64,000 bases of DNA. It comes from an uncultured Saprospirales bacterium. GTDB lineage: Bacteria > Bacteroidota > Bacteroidia > Chitinophagales > JADIYW01. Positions within the stretch are counted from its first letter, which is position 1. Every line of letters begins with the position of its first letter. This document shows positions 42,894 through 51,748 of the stretch, piece after piece. Below the pieces are notes generated by a model, which had not been told where the DNA came from, ran no database searches, and saw nothing but the letters and a program-made list of their open reading frames with translations. Location: positions 38,172-102,171 of the forward strand of contig CALLKF010000006.1 in assembly GCA_938008535.1 (NCBI GenBank). Direction: 5' to 3'. The translations under genes were made by a program, and so were the position numbers.

Positions 42894-43595
42894 ATGAAAA
42901 AAATCAAACTTTCCTTTTTGGCGTTGTTTGCAGCAACATTCGCATTCGTAGCTTGCAAAGAAGAAACAACAGTTACACCAGACAAATCAAATGTATTAGT
43001 AGTACATGCTTCACCTAATGCACCTGGTGTAGATTTATTAGTGGACAATGTAAAAGTAAACTCAGCAGCTTTAGCATTTCCGGACAACACAGGTTATTTA
43101 AGCGTAAATTCTGGCGCAAGAAACATTAAAGTAAATGTTAGCGGTTCTGCAACAACAGTAATTGATGCTACTCCAACTTTAACTAAAGATGTAAACTATT
43201 CTGTGTTCGCAATTGATTCAGTTTCTAAAATTTCACCATTAGTTACTGTAGATGATTTAACAGCACCAGCAAGTGGCAAAGCACATATCCGTTTTATACA
43301 TTTATCACCAAATGCACCAGCAGTTGATGTATCAGTAGCAGGACAAGCAGCAGGTGTTGGTGTTTTCACTAACCGTACTTTCAATAAAACAATTACTGCA
43401 GCACAATATGCATTCACACCAGTAGATGCAGGAAATTATCATTTAGAAGTACGTGTTGCAGGTACAACAACTGTTGCATTAGATTTACCAAGTGTTACTT
43501 TCACTGCTGGTAAAATATACACAATTTTCGCAAAAGGATTCTTAGGCGGCACAGGCGCGCAAGCTTTAGGTGCAGGTGTAATTGTAAATAAATAA
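42894..43595 (+). CDS. DUF4397 lipoprotein
   Basis: A 233-residue lipoprotein with signal sequence and lipobox FAFVAC (then KEE). Two tandem DUF4397 beta-sandwich units follow: VLVVHASPNAPGVDLLVDNVKV and RFIHLSPNAPAVDVSVAGQ. Function of the family is unknown; it occurs in surface-exposed and anchored proteins. I place the start at the ATG 42894 (MKKIKLSFLALF), because the longer frame adds 11 non-signal residues. Strong terminator follows. Stand-alone gene. Confidence 0.9.
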   Translation: MKKIKLSFLALFAATFAFVACKEETTVTPDKSNVLVVHASPNAPGVDLLVDNVKVNSAALAFPDNTGYLSVNSGARNIKVNVSGSATTVIDATPTLTKDVNYSVFAIDSVSKISPLVTVDDLTAPASGKAHIRFIHLSPNAPAVDVSVAGQAAGVGVFTNRTFNKTITAAQYAFTPVDAGNYHLEVRVAGTTTVALDLPSVTFTAGKIYTIFAKGFLGGTGAQALGAGVIVNK

Positions 43596-43615
43596 TTTTT
43601 TTGTTAGTTAACGTT

Positions 43616-43655
43616 GAAAGGTGTGTTTTAAAAAAAACACACCTTTCTTTTTTTA
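43616..43655 (+). terminator. Terminator of the DUF4397 gene
   Basis: A perfect 14-bp stem GAAAGGTGTGTTTT / AAAACACACCTTTC around AAAA, followed by a T-run. The A/T flanks may also serve the convergent DinB gene. Confidence 0.9.
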
Positions 43656-43679
43656 TGAATAATAAGGTTGAATAAGAAT

Positions 43680-44207
43680 CTATTTTTCGGTAATATTTTT
43701 AATAGTTTTTAAATGATGTTTCAAATGATAAACAGAGAAAAACAAAAACTCACGCATCGTAATTTTACCAATTAATGGATGTGGAATAATGTAAATATCT
43801 AAATCTTGTTCGTTCCATTTTTGTAATGCATTCAAAACCGAAGTACACGACCTTTTCCAGAAAAATAAAACTAATTTTTTACTGCGGACGATACTAACCT
43901 TTGGTTGAAATGCAAAATTTGCTTTGCCACCATTGCTTAATGTTCGTTGGTATTTCCAAATGGTTTCATCATAATTCCAATTAATTCTGTTGTTAGTTTT
44001 AAACAGTTGTTTCAATACTATTTTCGGCATATTAAAAGATAATGCAGTAACGTTTTGTGCAATTGACAAATGGTCGATATTTTCAGCAATATTCCATTTT
44101 TTATCAAAATTTTTATTGAAAATAGCGTCATCAACTTGCTCAATAAATGAAGTGGTTTCATTAAATATATTTTCTAATTCGCTGATTATATCTTGTTTTG
44201 TTTGCAT
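43680..44207 (-). CDS. DinB-superfamily protein
   Basis: A 175-residue four-helix-bundle protein of the DinB/YfiT superfamily. Metal-ligand histidines are in WNIAENIDHLSIAQN and SVYHLKHHLKTIKN. Members are thiol-dependent S-transferases or metal hydrolases, but the function of this one is unknown. It ends facing the DUF4397 terminator. Two more DinB-type proteins occur at 54380 and 60905. Confidence 0.75.
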   Translation of the reverse strand: MQTKQDIISELENIFNETTSFIEQVDDAIFNKNFDKKWNIAENIDHLSIAQNVTALSFNMPKIVLKQLFKTNNRINWNYDETIWKYQRTLSNGGKANFAFQPKVSIVRSKKLVLFFWKRSCTSVLNALQKWNEQDLDIYIIPHPLIGKITMREFLFFSVYHLKHHLKTIKNITEK

Positions 44208-44305
44208 TTTAGTATTATTGTAGTTTAATTAGATAGATAAACATAATCAAATTAAATCGTTTAAAAGTTACGCTATTTTTAAATCAGATCTCATTCAAAA
44301 AATAA

Positions 44306-46759
44306 TTGGAAACACTTCATTCATATAAAAATTTTGTACAAGTAATTTTGCCATTGGCATTGCCAAAATTATATACGTATGCAGTTCCAACGAATCTAGA
44401 TCATGCAATAAAAATTGGTTGCCGTGTTGAAGTGCAGTTTGGTAAACAAAAATTATATACAGCAATTATTCATGCTATTTCACAACATGCACCAACTGAT
44501 TATATTCCAAAAGAAATTTTAGCCGTATTAGACGAACAACCAATTGTTACTGAGACACAAATTAGTTTTTGGAATTGGATGGAATCGTATTATATGTGTA
44601 CGCTTGGTGATGTGATGAACGCTGCGTTGCCTGCATTTTTTAAATTAGATTCCGAAACTTCTTTTGTGAAAAATCCGTTTAATGAAGTTGATATTTTAGA
44701 GCTTTCTGATGATGAATATTTAATTGCAGAAGCATTGAATCATCAAGAAGAAATATCGTTGAAAGATGTTGTTTTAATCCTACAAAAAAAATCTATTAGC
44801 AAGCCGTTAAAAAGTTTGTTAGAAAAAAAGATCATTTATGTAAAAGAAACGTTGGACGAAAAATACAAGCCAAAAGTGGAAATATTTGTTCATTTAAATG
44901 AATCGCAATACGAATTACGCAATACATTTAATCTAGTATCAAAATCTGAAAAACAGGAAAATTTACTAGTAGCATATATCGAATTATCTAAAAAAAACAA
45001 ATCAGTAAAAAGAGCTGAACTACTAAAGAAAGCTGGTGTTTCTGCTGATGTATTGAAAGCATTAATTAAAAAAGATATTTTTAGAACAGAAGAAAAAACA
45101 GTTGATAGAATTTCAAAAAATGAAATTGAAAATTTAGCTGAATACGAACTTTCAACTGAACAAAATATTGCACTTTCTGCAATCAATACTTATTTTATAA
45201 TGAAAGATGTGGTGTTGTTACATGGTGTTACATCCAGTGGAAAAACATTATTATACATCGATTTAATAAAAGAACAAGTTGCGCAAGGCAAACAGGTTTT
45301 ATATTTATTGCCTGAAATTGCATTAACAGCACAACTCGTTCAACGCTTAGAAAAAATAGTAGGAAACGTTGCAGTATATCATTCAAAATTTAACAATGCT
45401 GAGCGTATTGAAATTTGGAACAAAGTGTTGACAAATGAAACAAAAATAATTTTAGGTGCGCGCTCATCTGTTTTTTTACCATTTAAAAATTTAGGTTTAA
45501 TTATTGTTGATGAAGAACACGATGCATCTTACAAACAACAAGAACCAGCACCGCGTTATCAATGTCGTGATGCAGCAATTTATTTGGCAAAACAATATCA
45601 GGCAAAAGTAATTTTGGGTTCAGCAACACCAAGTATTGAAAGCTATTCGAACGCACAAACTGAGAAATATGGTTTGGTAAAATTAAATACACGTTTTGGC
45701 GAAGTGCAAACACCAGAAATAAATTTTATCAGTTTAACCGATGCGAATAAGAAAAAAGAAATTGCAAATGGTATTACGTTTCAGTTGCGTGATGAAATGC
45801 AGCATACACTAAAAAATAAAGAGCAAATTATTTTATTTCAAAATCGTCGTGGTTATGCGCCGTACCTTGCTTGCAATAATTGTAATTGGATTCCGATGTG
45901 TAAAAATTGCGATGTGAGTTTAACGTATCACAAATTTACCAATGATTTGCGTTGTCATTATTGTGGTTACACGCAAAGTAATTTAAGCAATTGCAAAGCT
46001 TGTGGTTCTAATGATTTGCAACAAAAAGGACTTGGCACCGAACGCATTGAAGAAGATTTAAAAACGCTGTTTCCATCAGCAAACATTGGCAGAATGGACT
46101 ACGACACTGTGAAAACAAAACATGGTCACAATAAAATTATTGAAGCGTTTGAAAATCATGAATTTGATATTTTAGTTGGCACACAAATGGTAACGAAAGG
46201 ACTGGATTTTGGCAACGTAAGTTTGGTTGGTGTGTTGAATGCAGATGCTCTTTTATTTTATCCGGATTTTAGAGCAATGGAACGTGCGTATCAGTTGCTG
46301 TTACAATTAAGTGGTCGCGCTGGTCGAAGAGAAAAACGTGGTAAAGTATTGATACAAATTGGTGCACTCGACAATAAAATAATTCCATTTATTTTAGAGA
46401 ATAATTATGATGATTTTTATCAGCATCAAATGTTGGAACGCCAGCAATATATGTATCCACCGTATTCCAGGTTGATAAAAATTTCATTCAAACATAAAGA
46501 ATTTCAAACTACAGTTGATGCTGCAAAACGTGTTGCTGAATATTTAAATTCAAAATATCCAAACACAATTACTGGTCCAAATGCGCCAATTATTCAGAAA
46601 ATAAACAACTATTATTTACGTGATATTTTGGTGAAAATTGACAGAAATAAAATTGAATTATCTGCAATGAAAAATGATATTCAGCAAGCTATAAATGCGT
46701 TGTATCAGTTTCAAACGTTCAAACAAATTAGAGTAGTGGTTGATGTTGATTGTTATTAG
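44306..46759 (+). CDS. priA: Primosomal replication-restart helicase PriA
   Basis: A 3'-5' DNA helicase that reloads the replisome at stalled forks. The 817 residues contain an N-terminal 3'-binding domain (VQVILPLALPKLYTYAVP), winged-helix region, Walker A (LLHGVTSSGKTLLYIDL), DEEH box (IIVDEEHDASYKQQ), and two zinc clusters between residues ~530 and 580 (CNNCNWIPMCKNCDVSLTYH, CHYCGYTQ, CKACGS). ALLRLSGRAGR-type motif VI is LLLQLSGRAGRRE. Start is TTG at 44306; there is no in-frame ATG before the conserved N-terminal domain. A long hairpin begins at its stop codon. Confidence 0.96.
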   Translation: METLHSYKNFVQVILPLALPKLYTYAVPTNLDHAIKIGCRVEVQFGKQKLYTAIIHAISQHAPTDYIPKEILAVLDEQPIVTETQISFWNWMESYYMCTLGDVMNAALPAFFKLDSETSFVKNPFNEVDILELSDDEYLIAEALNHQEEISLKDVVLILQKKSISKPLKSLLEKKIIYVKETLDEKYKPKVEIFVHLNESQYELRNTFNLVSKSEKQENLLVAYIELSKKNKSVKRAELLKKAGVSADVLKALIKKDIFRTEEKTVDRISKNEIENLAEYELSTEQNIALSAINTYFIMKDVVLLHGVTSSGKTLLYIDLIKEQVAQGKQVLYLLPEIALTAQLVQRLEKIVGNVAVYHSKFNNAERIEIWNKVLTNETKIILGARSSVFLPFKNLGLIIVDEEHDASYKQQEPAPRYQCRDAAIYLAKQYQAKVILGSATPSIESYSNAQTEKYGLVKLNTRFGEVQTPEINFISLTDANKKKEIANGITFQLRDEMQHTLKNKEQIILFQNRRGYAPYLACNNCNWIPMCKNCDVSLTYHKFTNDLRCHYCGYTQSNLSNCKACGSNDLQQKGLGTERIEEDLKTLFPSANIGRMDYDTVKTKHGHNKIIEAFENHEFDILVGTQMVTKGLDFGNVSLVGVLNADALLFYPDFRAMERAYQLLLQLSGRAGRREKRGKVLIQIGALDNKIIPFILENNYDDFYQHQMLERQQYMYPPYSRLIKISFKHKEFQTTVDAAKRVAEYLNSKYPNTITGPNAPIIQKINNYYLRDILVKIDRNKIELSAMKNDIQQAINALYQFQTFKQIRVVVDVDCY

Positions 46760-46803
46760 TTCATCATATTGTGCCACGATTATCGTGGCACAATATGATG
46801 AAC
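46759..46803. repeat. Long perfect hairpin at the priA stop codon
   Basis: A 21-bp perfect stem around the loop TTA; arms include CATATTGTGCCACGA and TCGTGGCACAATATG. It begins on the last base of the priA stop. No T-run follows, so it is not a typical terminator. The sequence is unlike the other palindrome family. Confidence 0.8.
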
Positions 46804-46823
46804 ATAAGCAAAGATTGCAAAGA

Positions 46824-47162
46824 TTAGTATAGCAGAGATTTCTTAGAACTATTTTTCCAACCAGCTTGGCTTTCGTAATCAACAAAATAGATTTTTAAGT
46901 CTGCTTGACTTTCATAGTCAACAAAATAAATTTTCTTTTTTGCCTGACTTGCATAATCTGTAAAAAACCATTTGCCATCGTTGTTTCCAGCTTGGCTTTC
47001 GTATTTTACTTTATACACTTTTAGGTCGCATTGACTTTCGTATTTTACTACATACACTTTTACATCAGCTTGACTTGCGTAATCAGCAGAAAATACTTTT
47101 TGTGCTTTTGAAATTGTGTTAAATCCAATAATTGCAAAGATAATAAGCGTTAATTTTTTCAT
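46824..47162 (-). CDS. DUF6150 repeat protein, secreted
   Basis: A 112-residue exported protein (signal peptide LTLIIFAIIGFNTISKA). The mature part consists of about six ~13-residue repeats of the pattern DYxSQADLKVYFV (YASQADVKVYVV, YESQCDLKVYKV, YESQAGNNDGKWFFT, YASQAKKKIYFV, YESQADLKIYFV, YESQAGW). This is the DUF6150 family of unknown function. The alternating YxV and KxY strand pattern suggests a small beta-solenoid or stacked-strand structure. One repeat has Cys in place of Ala. Convergent with priA. Confidence 0.85.
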   Translation of the reverse strand: MKKLTLIIFAIIGFNTISKAQKVFSADYASQADVKVYVVKYESQCDLKVYKVKYESQAGNNDGKWFFTDYASQAKKKIYFVDYESQADLKIYFVDYESQAGWKNSSKKSLLY

Positions 47163-47256
47163 GTTTTATGATTTTATTTTAACTAAGTTATTGAATATTT
47201 TTGAAAGTAGTTAATTTATTTTTTACTATTTTTTAATACAAATAATAACAATGAAC

Positions 47257-47883
47257 TTAGCAAACTAAATATTTTTCGAATTGCTTTAAAACAGTATCAT
47301 AAGGAATTTTTGTTGCAGTAGAAGTTGAGTTTAAAACAACACATTGAATTTTTCTTTCATTAATAATTATCTCAAACATCATTTCAAGGTATGGCTTTTG
47401 AATATCATCTATAGAAATATCATTCTTTTGTAAATACTTTATAAATGACCAATAGGTACTATTTTTTGCTGAGAATCCAGGTAATAGAATTCTGTCTAAT
47501 TCTTTATGCGTTTCTATAATTGATAAAATATTTTGGAAATCAGTAATCACTATATCTTTATCTTTTGCACTCTCACCTTTTCTTTTGATTGTTAATCCTA
47601 CATTTTGAACACCTGCTCTTAAACTTTTCATTATATAATGTCGTTCTTGTACTGCTTGAGTTTTTATACCATCATTTTCTTTTTTAGTTTTCAGATATTT
47701 CAAAGGCGTGTTGTTTATTTCTGCTAAGATTTTCCAAAAACGATTTTGTGAATTTGGATAATAAAAAGGATAATCATGTTTCTTTAGAGTAGGTGGAAAA
47801 CTACCAAGTATAAGTGTTTTCATAACAGGTATATCTCTGTACCATTTTGGGTGTTCTTCAGAATGCCATACCATATTATTCAT
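47257..47883 (-). CDS. Uracil-DNA-glycosylase-superfamily protein
   Basis: A 208-residue protein of the UDG fold. The motif LILGSFPPTLKKHDYPFYYPNSQNRFWKIL (residues ~23-52) matches the active-site motif 1 and stacking Phe/Tyr/Asn pattern of MUG/TDG and deoxyinosine-glycosylase families. LLPGFSAKNSTYW and the C-terminal VVLNSTSTAT (motif 2, with Asn/Ser instead of the usual His) complete it. Probably excises or recognises damaged bases, but the substrate is uncertain and motif 2 is atypical. An alternative start is the second ATG (M4). Confidence 0.75.
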   Translation of the reverse strand: MNNMVWHSEEHPKWYRDIPVMKTLILGSFPPTLKKHDYPFYYPNSQNRFWKILAEINNTPLKYLKTKKENDGIKTQAVQERHYIMKSLRAGVQNVGLTIKRKGESAKDKDIVITDFQNILSIIETHKELDRILLPGFSAKNSTYWSFIKYLQKNDISIDDIQKPYLEMMFEIIINERKIQCVVLNSTSTATKIPYDTVLKQFEKYLVC

Positions 47884-47918
47884 TTTCAGTATTAATTTTT
47901 TAAACGTTCATCAAAAAA

Positions 47919-49322
47919 TTATTTCCCTTTTCCTTTCCACAAAATCATTACTGTGTAAATCAGAATCTTTAAATCCATTAATAACGAAATATTTTCGATG
48001 TAAAGTAAATCGTAACGCATACGTTGCAGCATTTCTTGTAAGTTAGAAGCGTAGCCAAATTTTACCATGCCTAACGAAGTAATACCTGGTTTTACACGTT
48101 GTAAAAGTTGGTATTGAGGAGCGGTTTGTATAATTTGATCGATGAAATATTTGCGTTCAGGTCGTGGACCAACCAAACTCATATCGCCAACAAAAACATT
48201 CCATAATTGTGGCAATTCATCTATGCGATACTTGCGTATTGTTTTACCAAATGGCGTAATGCGTTCGTCATTTTCTGATGATAATTTTGGCGTGCCGTTT
48301 TCTGCATTTTCATACATGGAACGGAATTTTATAATGTCAAATTGGTTGCCATTAATGCCAACTCTTTTTTGTTTAAAGAAGATATTTCCTGCAGAAGACT
48401 TTTTTACTTTAAGCGCAATAAAGACTAAAAATGGTAAAATTATGATCATTCCAAAAAAGGAAACAAATACATCAAAAATACGCTTTAGGATTTTTTGCCA
48501 AGGTAAAATTAAGTCGGTTGGTATTTCAATTAATGGCGAACCAAAAATACTTTGTGTTTTAAATTTTCCAGATAAAAAGTCGATTTCATCAGGCAGAATC
48601 TGCACCGTTTTTCCTTTGTTTAAAAAATAGATAATATAATTTTCAATGGTTTGCGCATTGCTGTTTTCTAATGCCAAGATTACATCATCAAAATTATTTA
48701 TTTGATGCATACAATTCGAAATTACGCTATCACTATCACATTCATTCTCACTTTCACTTTTTTCCAAAATCACTTTGTCTACAATTTGATATGGTAATTT
48801 TATTTTAGAATGTATAATCTCATTTTCGATACGTGCACAGTTTTTTTCTGAGCCAATTAGAAGCGTAGGAATGTATAGTGTTCCATGTTGAATTTTATTT
48901 TTTATAGCAGTTAAAATAAATAATCGAAAGAAAATAGTTAGAATAAAATGCAGCACTAAAAAGCCAAAAAATAAAAAATAATAATCTTTGTAACCTTTAA
49001 TTAAATCATTCAACATTAAACTAAAAAATAAAATAATTCCACCAATAATTGTTTGTATGGTCGTTTTATAAATTTCAATTAATCTTGATTTTTTTAAAAG
49101 CGAAGAATAAGTGTTGGAAAAAAAATAATAAGCAATCCAGAAAAATGGAATAATTAATAAACCATACAAAAATTGTTTGTCATTAAATAAGTTGAAAACC
49201 GTAAAGTTTATTTTCTCAACATAGATTTTTCTAAAAATAAAAAATGAAAACCATGCACCTAATGCAGAAATATAATCAACGATTACATTTCCAAAAATTC
49301 CTTTGTTTGCAGGTTTTGCCAT
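47919..49322 (-). CDS. Polyprenyl glycosylphosphotransferase (exopolysaccharide sugar transferase)
   Basis: A 467-residue inner-membrane enzyme that transfers sugar-1-phosphate to undecaprenyl phosphate, starting exopolysaccharide or O-unit synthesis. N-terminal TM helices (~20-115) lead to a CoA-binding-like domain (~150-260). A further TM helix precedes the PF02397 catalytic domain: KRIFDVFVSFFGMIIILPFLVFIALKVK, FKQKRVGINGNQFDIIKFRSM, RKYRIDELPQLWNVFVGDMSLVGPRPE and LLQRVKPGITSLGMVKFGYA. Start set at the ATG 49320-49322 (MAKPANKG). Promoter box and phased heptamers lie directly upstream. No other glycan genes adjoin it. Confidence 0.92.
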   Translation of the reverse strand: MAKPANKGIFGNVIVDYISALGAWFSFFIFRKIYVEKINFTVFNLFNDKQFLYGLLIIPFFWIAYYFFSNTYSSLLKKSRLIEIYKTTIQTIIGGIILFFSLMLNDLIKGYKDYYFLFFGFLVLHFILTIFFRLFILTAIKNKIQHGTLYIPTLLIGSEKNCARIENEIIHSKIKLPYQIVDKVILEKSESENECDSDSVISNCMHQINNFDDVILALENSNAQTIENYIIYFLNKGKTVQILPDEIDFLSGKFKTQSIFGSPLIEIPTDLILPWQKILKRIFDVFVSFFGMIIILPFLVFIALKVKKSSAGNIFFKQKRVGINGNQFDIIKFRSMYENAENGTPKLSSENDERITPFGKTIRKYRIDELPQLWNVFVGDMSLVGPRPERKYFIDQIIQTAPQYQLLQRVKPGITSLGMVKFGYASNLQEMLQRMRYDLLYIENISLLMDLKILIYTVMILWKGKGK

Positions 49323-49326
49323 TTGA

Positions 49327-49334
49327 CAAAAATA
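49327..49334 (-). promoter_or_regulatory. -7 box of the sugar transferase gene, 4 nt from the ATG
   Basis: On the minus strand TATTTTTG, then TCAA, then the ATG. Perfect TAnnTTTG; predicted leaderless. Confidence 0.5.
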
Positions 49335-49345
49335 CAAATTTATGC

Positions 49346-49380
49346 GGATAGTTATAAGTAGTAAGTAGTAAGTAAATAAG
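49346..49380. repeat. 7-nt periodic array before the sugar transferase
   Basis: On the minus strand the contiguous heptamers are CTTATTT, ACTTACT, ACTTACT, ACTTATA and ACTATCC. They end 11 bp before the -7 box at 49327-49334. Confidence 0.7.
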
Positions 49381-49401
49381 TTTTATGTTTATTCTTAACC
49401 C

Positions 49402-49436
49402 AATCTCAAATCTCACATCTGAAATCTCAAATCTTC
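49402..49436. repeat. 7-nt periodic array (AATCTCA type)
   Basis: Five contiguous heptamers: AATCTCA, AATCTCA, CATCTGA, AATCTCA, AATCTTC. It touches the stop codon of the hemolysin III gene and lies 21 bp from the array at 49346-49380. Confidence 0.75.
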
Positions 49437-50065
49437 TATTGTTCTATAGAAAACCAAACACCGAAGAAATGCATAATGCTGCCAGTAAGCACAAATAAAT
49501 GCCAAACTGCATGATGATACGTGAATTTTTTCCAAGCATAAAATATCACACCAAGCAAATAAAACAAACCTCCTAATAATAAGAACAACAACACTTTTCC
49601 TGAGTTGAATGCAATAATAGTTTTAATTTCAAACAAACCCATGCAACCCATAAAAATGTAAATAATAGTAGAAATGGTATCGTATTTTCCAGTTAAGAAT
49701 AATTTTTTAACAGTACCAATTAAAACAATGCTCCACAAAACAACAATAAACCATTTGATTTTTTCAAACGGAATACTCGTCATTAAAATAGCTGTGTAAG
49801 ACCCAGCGATTAAATAGTAAATACTTATATGATCGGCAACGCGCAAAATATATTTAGCTTTTTCGTGCATTACAGCATGATAAATAGTAGAACTCGCATA
49901 CACCATTATCAAACCGATTGAAAAAAATATCAATCCTACAATTTTATAGTTAACTGTATAATGTGAAGCTTTTACGAAAAGAATTGGAATTAACGTAATA
50001 AATGTTATTAATCCAATTCCATGAGTAACTGCATTTGCTATTTCTTTTTTTATTTCAACTTTCAT
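49436..50065 (-). CDS. Hemolysin III / PAQR-family membrane protein
   Basis: A 209-residue seven-TM protein. N-terminal EIANAVTHGIGLITFI and SSTIYHAVMHEKAKYILRVADHISIYYLIAGSYTAIL carry the PAQR zinc-ligand residues. The C-terminal HHAVWHLFVLTGSIMHFFGVW supplies the remaining histidines. Family members are zinc-dependent membrane hydrolases linked to membrane fluidity, and the hemolysin name is historical. Start set at the ATG 50063-50065 (MKVEIKKEIA). Confidence 0.93.
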   Translation of the reverse strand: MKVEIKKEIANAVTHGIGLITFITLIPILFVKASHYTVNYKIVGLIFFSIGLIMVYASSTIYHAVMHEKAKYILRVADHISIYYLIAGSYTAILMTSIPFEKIKWFIVVLWSIVLIGTVKKLFLTGKYDTISTIIYIFMGCMGLFEIKTIIAFNSGKVLLFLLLGGLFYLLGVIFYAWKKFTYHHAVWHLFVLTGSIMHFFGVWFSIEQ

Positions 50066-50101
50066 GTGTATTTTTAACAAGATTAAAATTAAACTAAATT
50101 G

Positions 50102-51739
50102 ATGAACATTTCAACAAAGAAGTATAAACTGACTATTATTGTATCTTTAATAGTAGGTATCTTTTTTGTGTCGTGTTATCCATTAACAACTGGAACTAGA
50201 GATTGGAAAATAAAATGGGACAAAGATTTACTGTCGAGCAAAAAACAATTTTTAAAAGAAAAAATTAAACCAACTACTAATACGCCAAATATTATTTTAA
50301 TTGTTGCTGATGATTTGGGTTTGAATGACGTGAGTTGCTATAATAGTAAAGATTTTCAAACACCAAACATTGATCAATTAGCTAAAGAAGGTGTAAAGTG
50401 CATCGAAGGTTATGTTACTTCACCAATTTGCGCACCATCGAGATGTGGTATTTTAACAGGTAGATACCAAGAAAGATGTGGTTTTGAAACAATTGATAAC
50501 GATAATTATCCATCAAATATAATTGAATATTTAGCAGGAAAAAAAACTGCGCAAAAAGATAGTGCTTGGGTTGTTGCAAGTAAACCACACTATCCACATG
50601 AATGGGAAATTGCAAAACAAGGAATTCCACCTACTGAAATTACCTTGGCAGAATTGCTTAAAAAATATAGTTATCAAACAGCAATTATTGGTAAATGGCA
50701 TTTAGGTACAAATACTAAATTAAATACACCAACTAATTTTGGTTTCGATTATCAATATGGTTGTTATAGCGGATTTACATTGTATGCTGAAAAAGTTAAA
50801 ACGCCTGGAATTATAAATTATGCTGGAAAAAGTTTCGTTGCAAAATATCAATGGCAAATGGCTCGCAAAGATGTTGCTATGATTTATGAAAATACTAAAA
50901 AAGTTAAACACGAGAAACAATATATTACAGATGCCATCCGTGATAGATCTTTGCAATTTATTGAAAAAAATAAAGATAAACCATTTTTTTTATACATACC
51001 ATTTACTGCACCACATGAGCCATATCAGGCAAAAGAAGAATATTATAACGAAGAGTATAAAACGATACAAGATAAAGGAAAAGCAGTATATCGTGGCATC
51101 ATACATTCTTTAGATGATGCCATTGGTGCTATCAATCAAAAATTAAAAGATGTAAATATTGAAGAAAATACACTCATCGTTTTTTTAAGTGATAATGGAC
51201 CTGCATCTTATACCAAAATAACAAATGCAACTCCATTAAAAGGTGGAAAAATAACACAATTTGAAGGTGGAATTAATGTGCCTTTTATTTTAAAATGGAA
51301 AAATCATTTGCCAGAAAATACAACGTATAATTTTCCTGTGATTGCTTTAGATGTTTTTGCAACAGCAGCCGACATCAGTAAAGCAAAATTACCATCTGAT
51401 AGAGTGTATGATGGTATAAATTTAATTCCATTTTTAACTAATGAAAATACCAATGCACCACATGATAAATTATTTTGGCGTGCAGATCATATTCATGCTA
51501 TTAGAAAAGGTGATTACAAGTTAATTTATAGTTCAAGAGATAAATGGATAGAATTATACAACTTAAAAAATGATAAAAATGAAAAAAATAATCTATTCTA
51601 TCAAATGCCTGAAAAAGTAAAAGAGTTACAAGATGATTTGAAAATTTGGGAAAATGAATTACCACCAAAACCAATGTGGCCACGAATCATGGATCATCGA
51701 TTTATGATTGATGGAAAAGAATATTTATTTCCTGCATAA
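50102..51739 (+). CDS. Sulfatase (type I, formylglycine-dependent), secreted
   Basis: A 545-residue sulfatase with signal peptide or lipobox-like N-terminus (LIVGIFFVSC). The core starts NIILIVADDLGLNDVSCYN (metal-binding Asp pair). The catalytic Cys110 is in ICAPSRCGILTGRY, the CxPSR motif modified to formylglycine. GKWHLG (active-site Lys/His), FLYIPFTAPHEPY and FLSDNGPA follow. A gene for the activating enzyme is the next gene. Targets could be sulfated polysaccharides or glycolipids of the environment or host. The start is ATG 50102; the TTG just before is less likely. Confidence 0.93.
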   Translation: MNISTKKYKLTIIVSLIVGIFFVSCYPLTTGTRDWKIKWDKDLLSSKKQFLKEKIKPTTNTPNIILIVADDLGLNDVSCYNSKDFQTPNIDQLAKEGVKCIEGYVTSPICAPSRCGILTGRYQERCGFETIDNDNYPSNIIEYLAGKKTAQKDSAWVVASKPHYPHEWEIAKQGIPPTEITLAELLKKYSYQTAIIGKWHLGTNTKLNTPTNFGFDYQYGCYSGFTLYAEKVKTPGIINYAGKSFVAKYQWQMARKDVAMIYENTKKVKHEKQYITDAIRDRSLQFIEKNKDKPFFLYIPFTAPHEPYQAKEEYYNEEYKTIQDKGKAVYRGIIHSLDDAIGAINQKLKDVNIEENTLIVFLSDNGPASYTKITNATPLKGGKITQFEGGINVPFILKWKNHLPENTTYNFPVIALDVFATAADISKAKLPSDRVYDGINLIPFLTNENTNAPHDKLFWRADHIHAIRKGDYKLIYSSRDKWIELYNLKNDKNEKNNLFYQMPEKVKELQDDLKIWENELPPKPMWPRIMDHRFMIDGKEYLFPA

Positions 51740-51748
51740 TTTTTTGGT

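Noticed and set aside
43680..44207. DNA damage-inducible polymerase because of the DinB name
   Set aside because: The DinB superfamily named here is the metal-binding four-helix (YfiT/DinB of Bacillus) group, unrelated to DNA polymerase IV.
46759..46803. Rho-independent terminator of priA
   Set aside because: The hairpin is long and perfect but lacks a downstream T-run, so I record it as a palindrome only.
48142..48630. 162-codon plus-strand frame
   Set aside because: Antisense to the catalytic domain of the sugar transferase, which is clearly the real gene.
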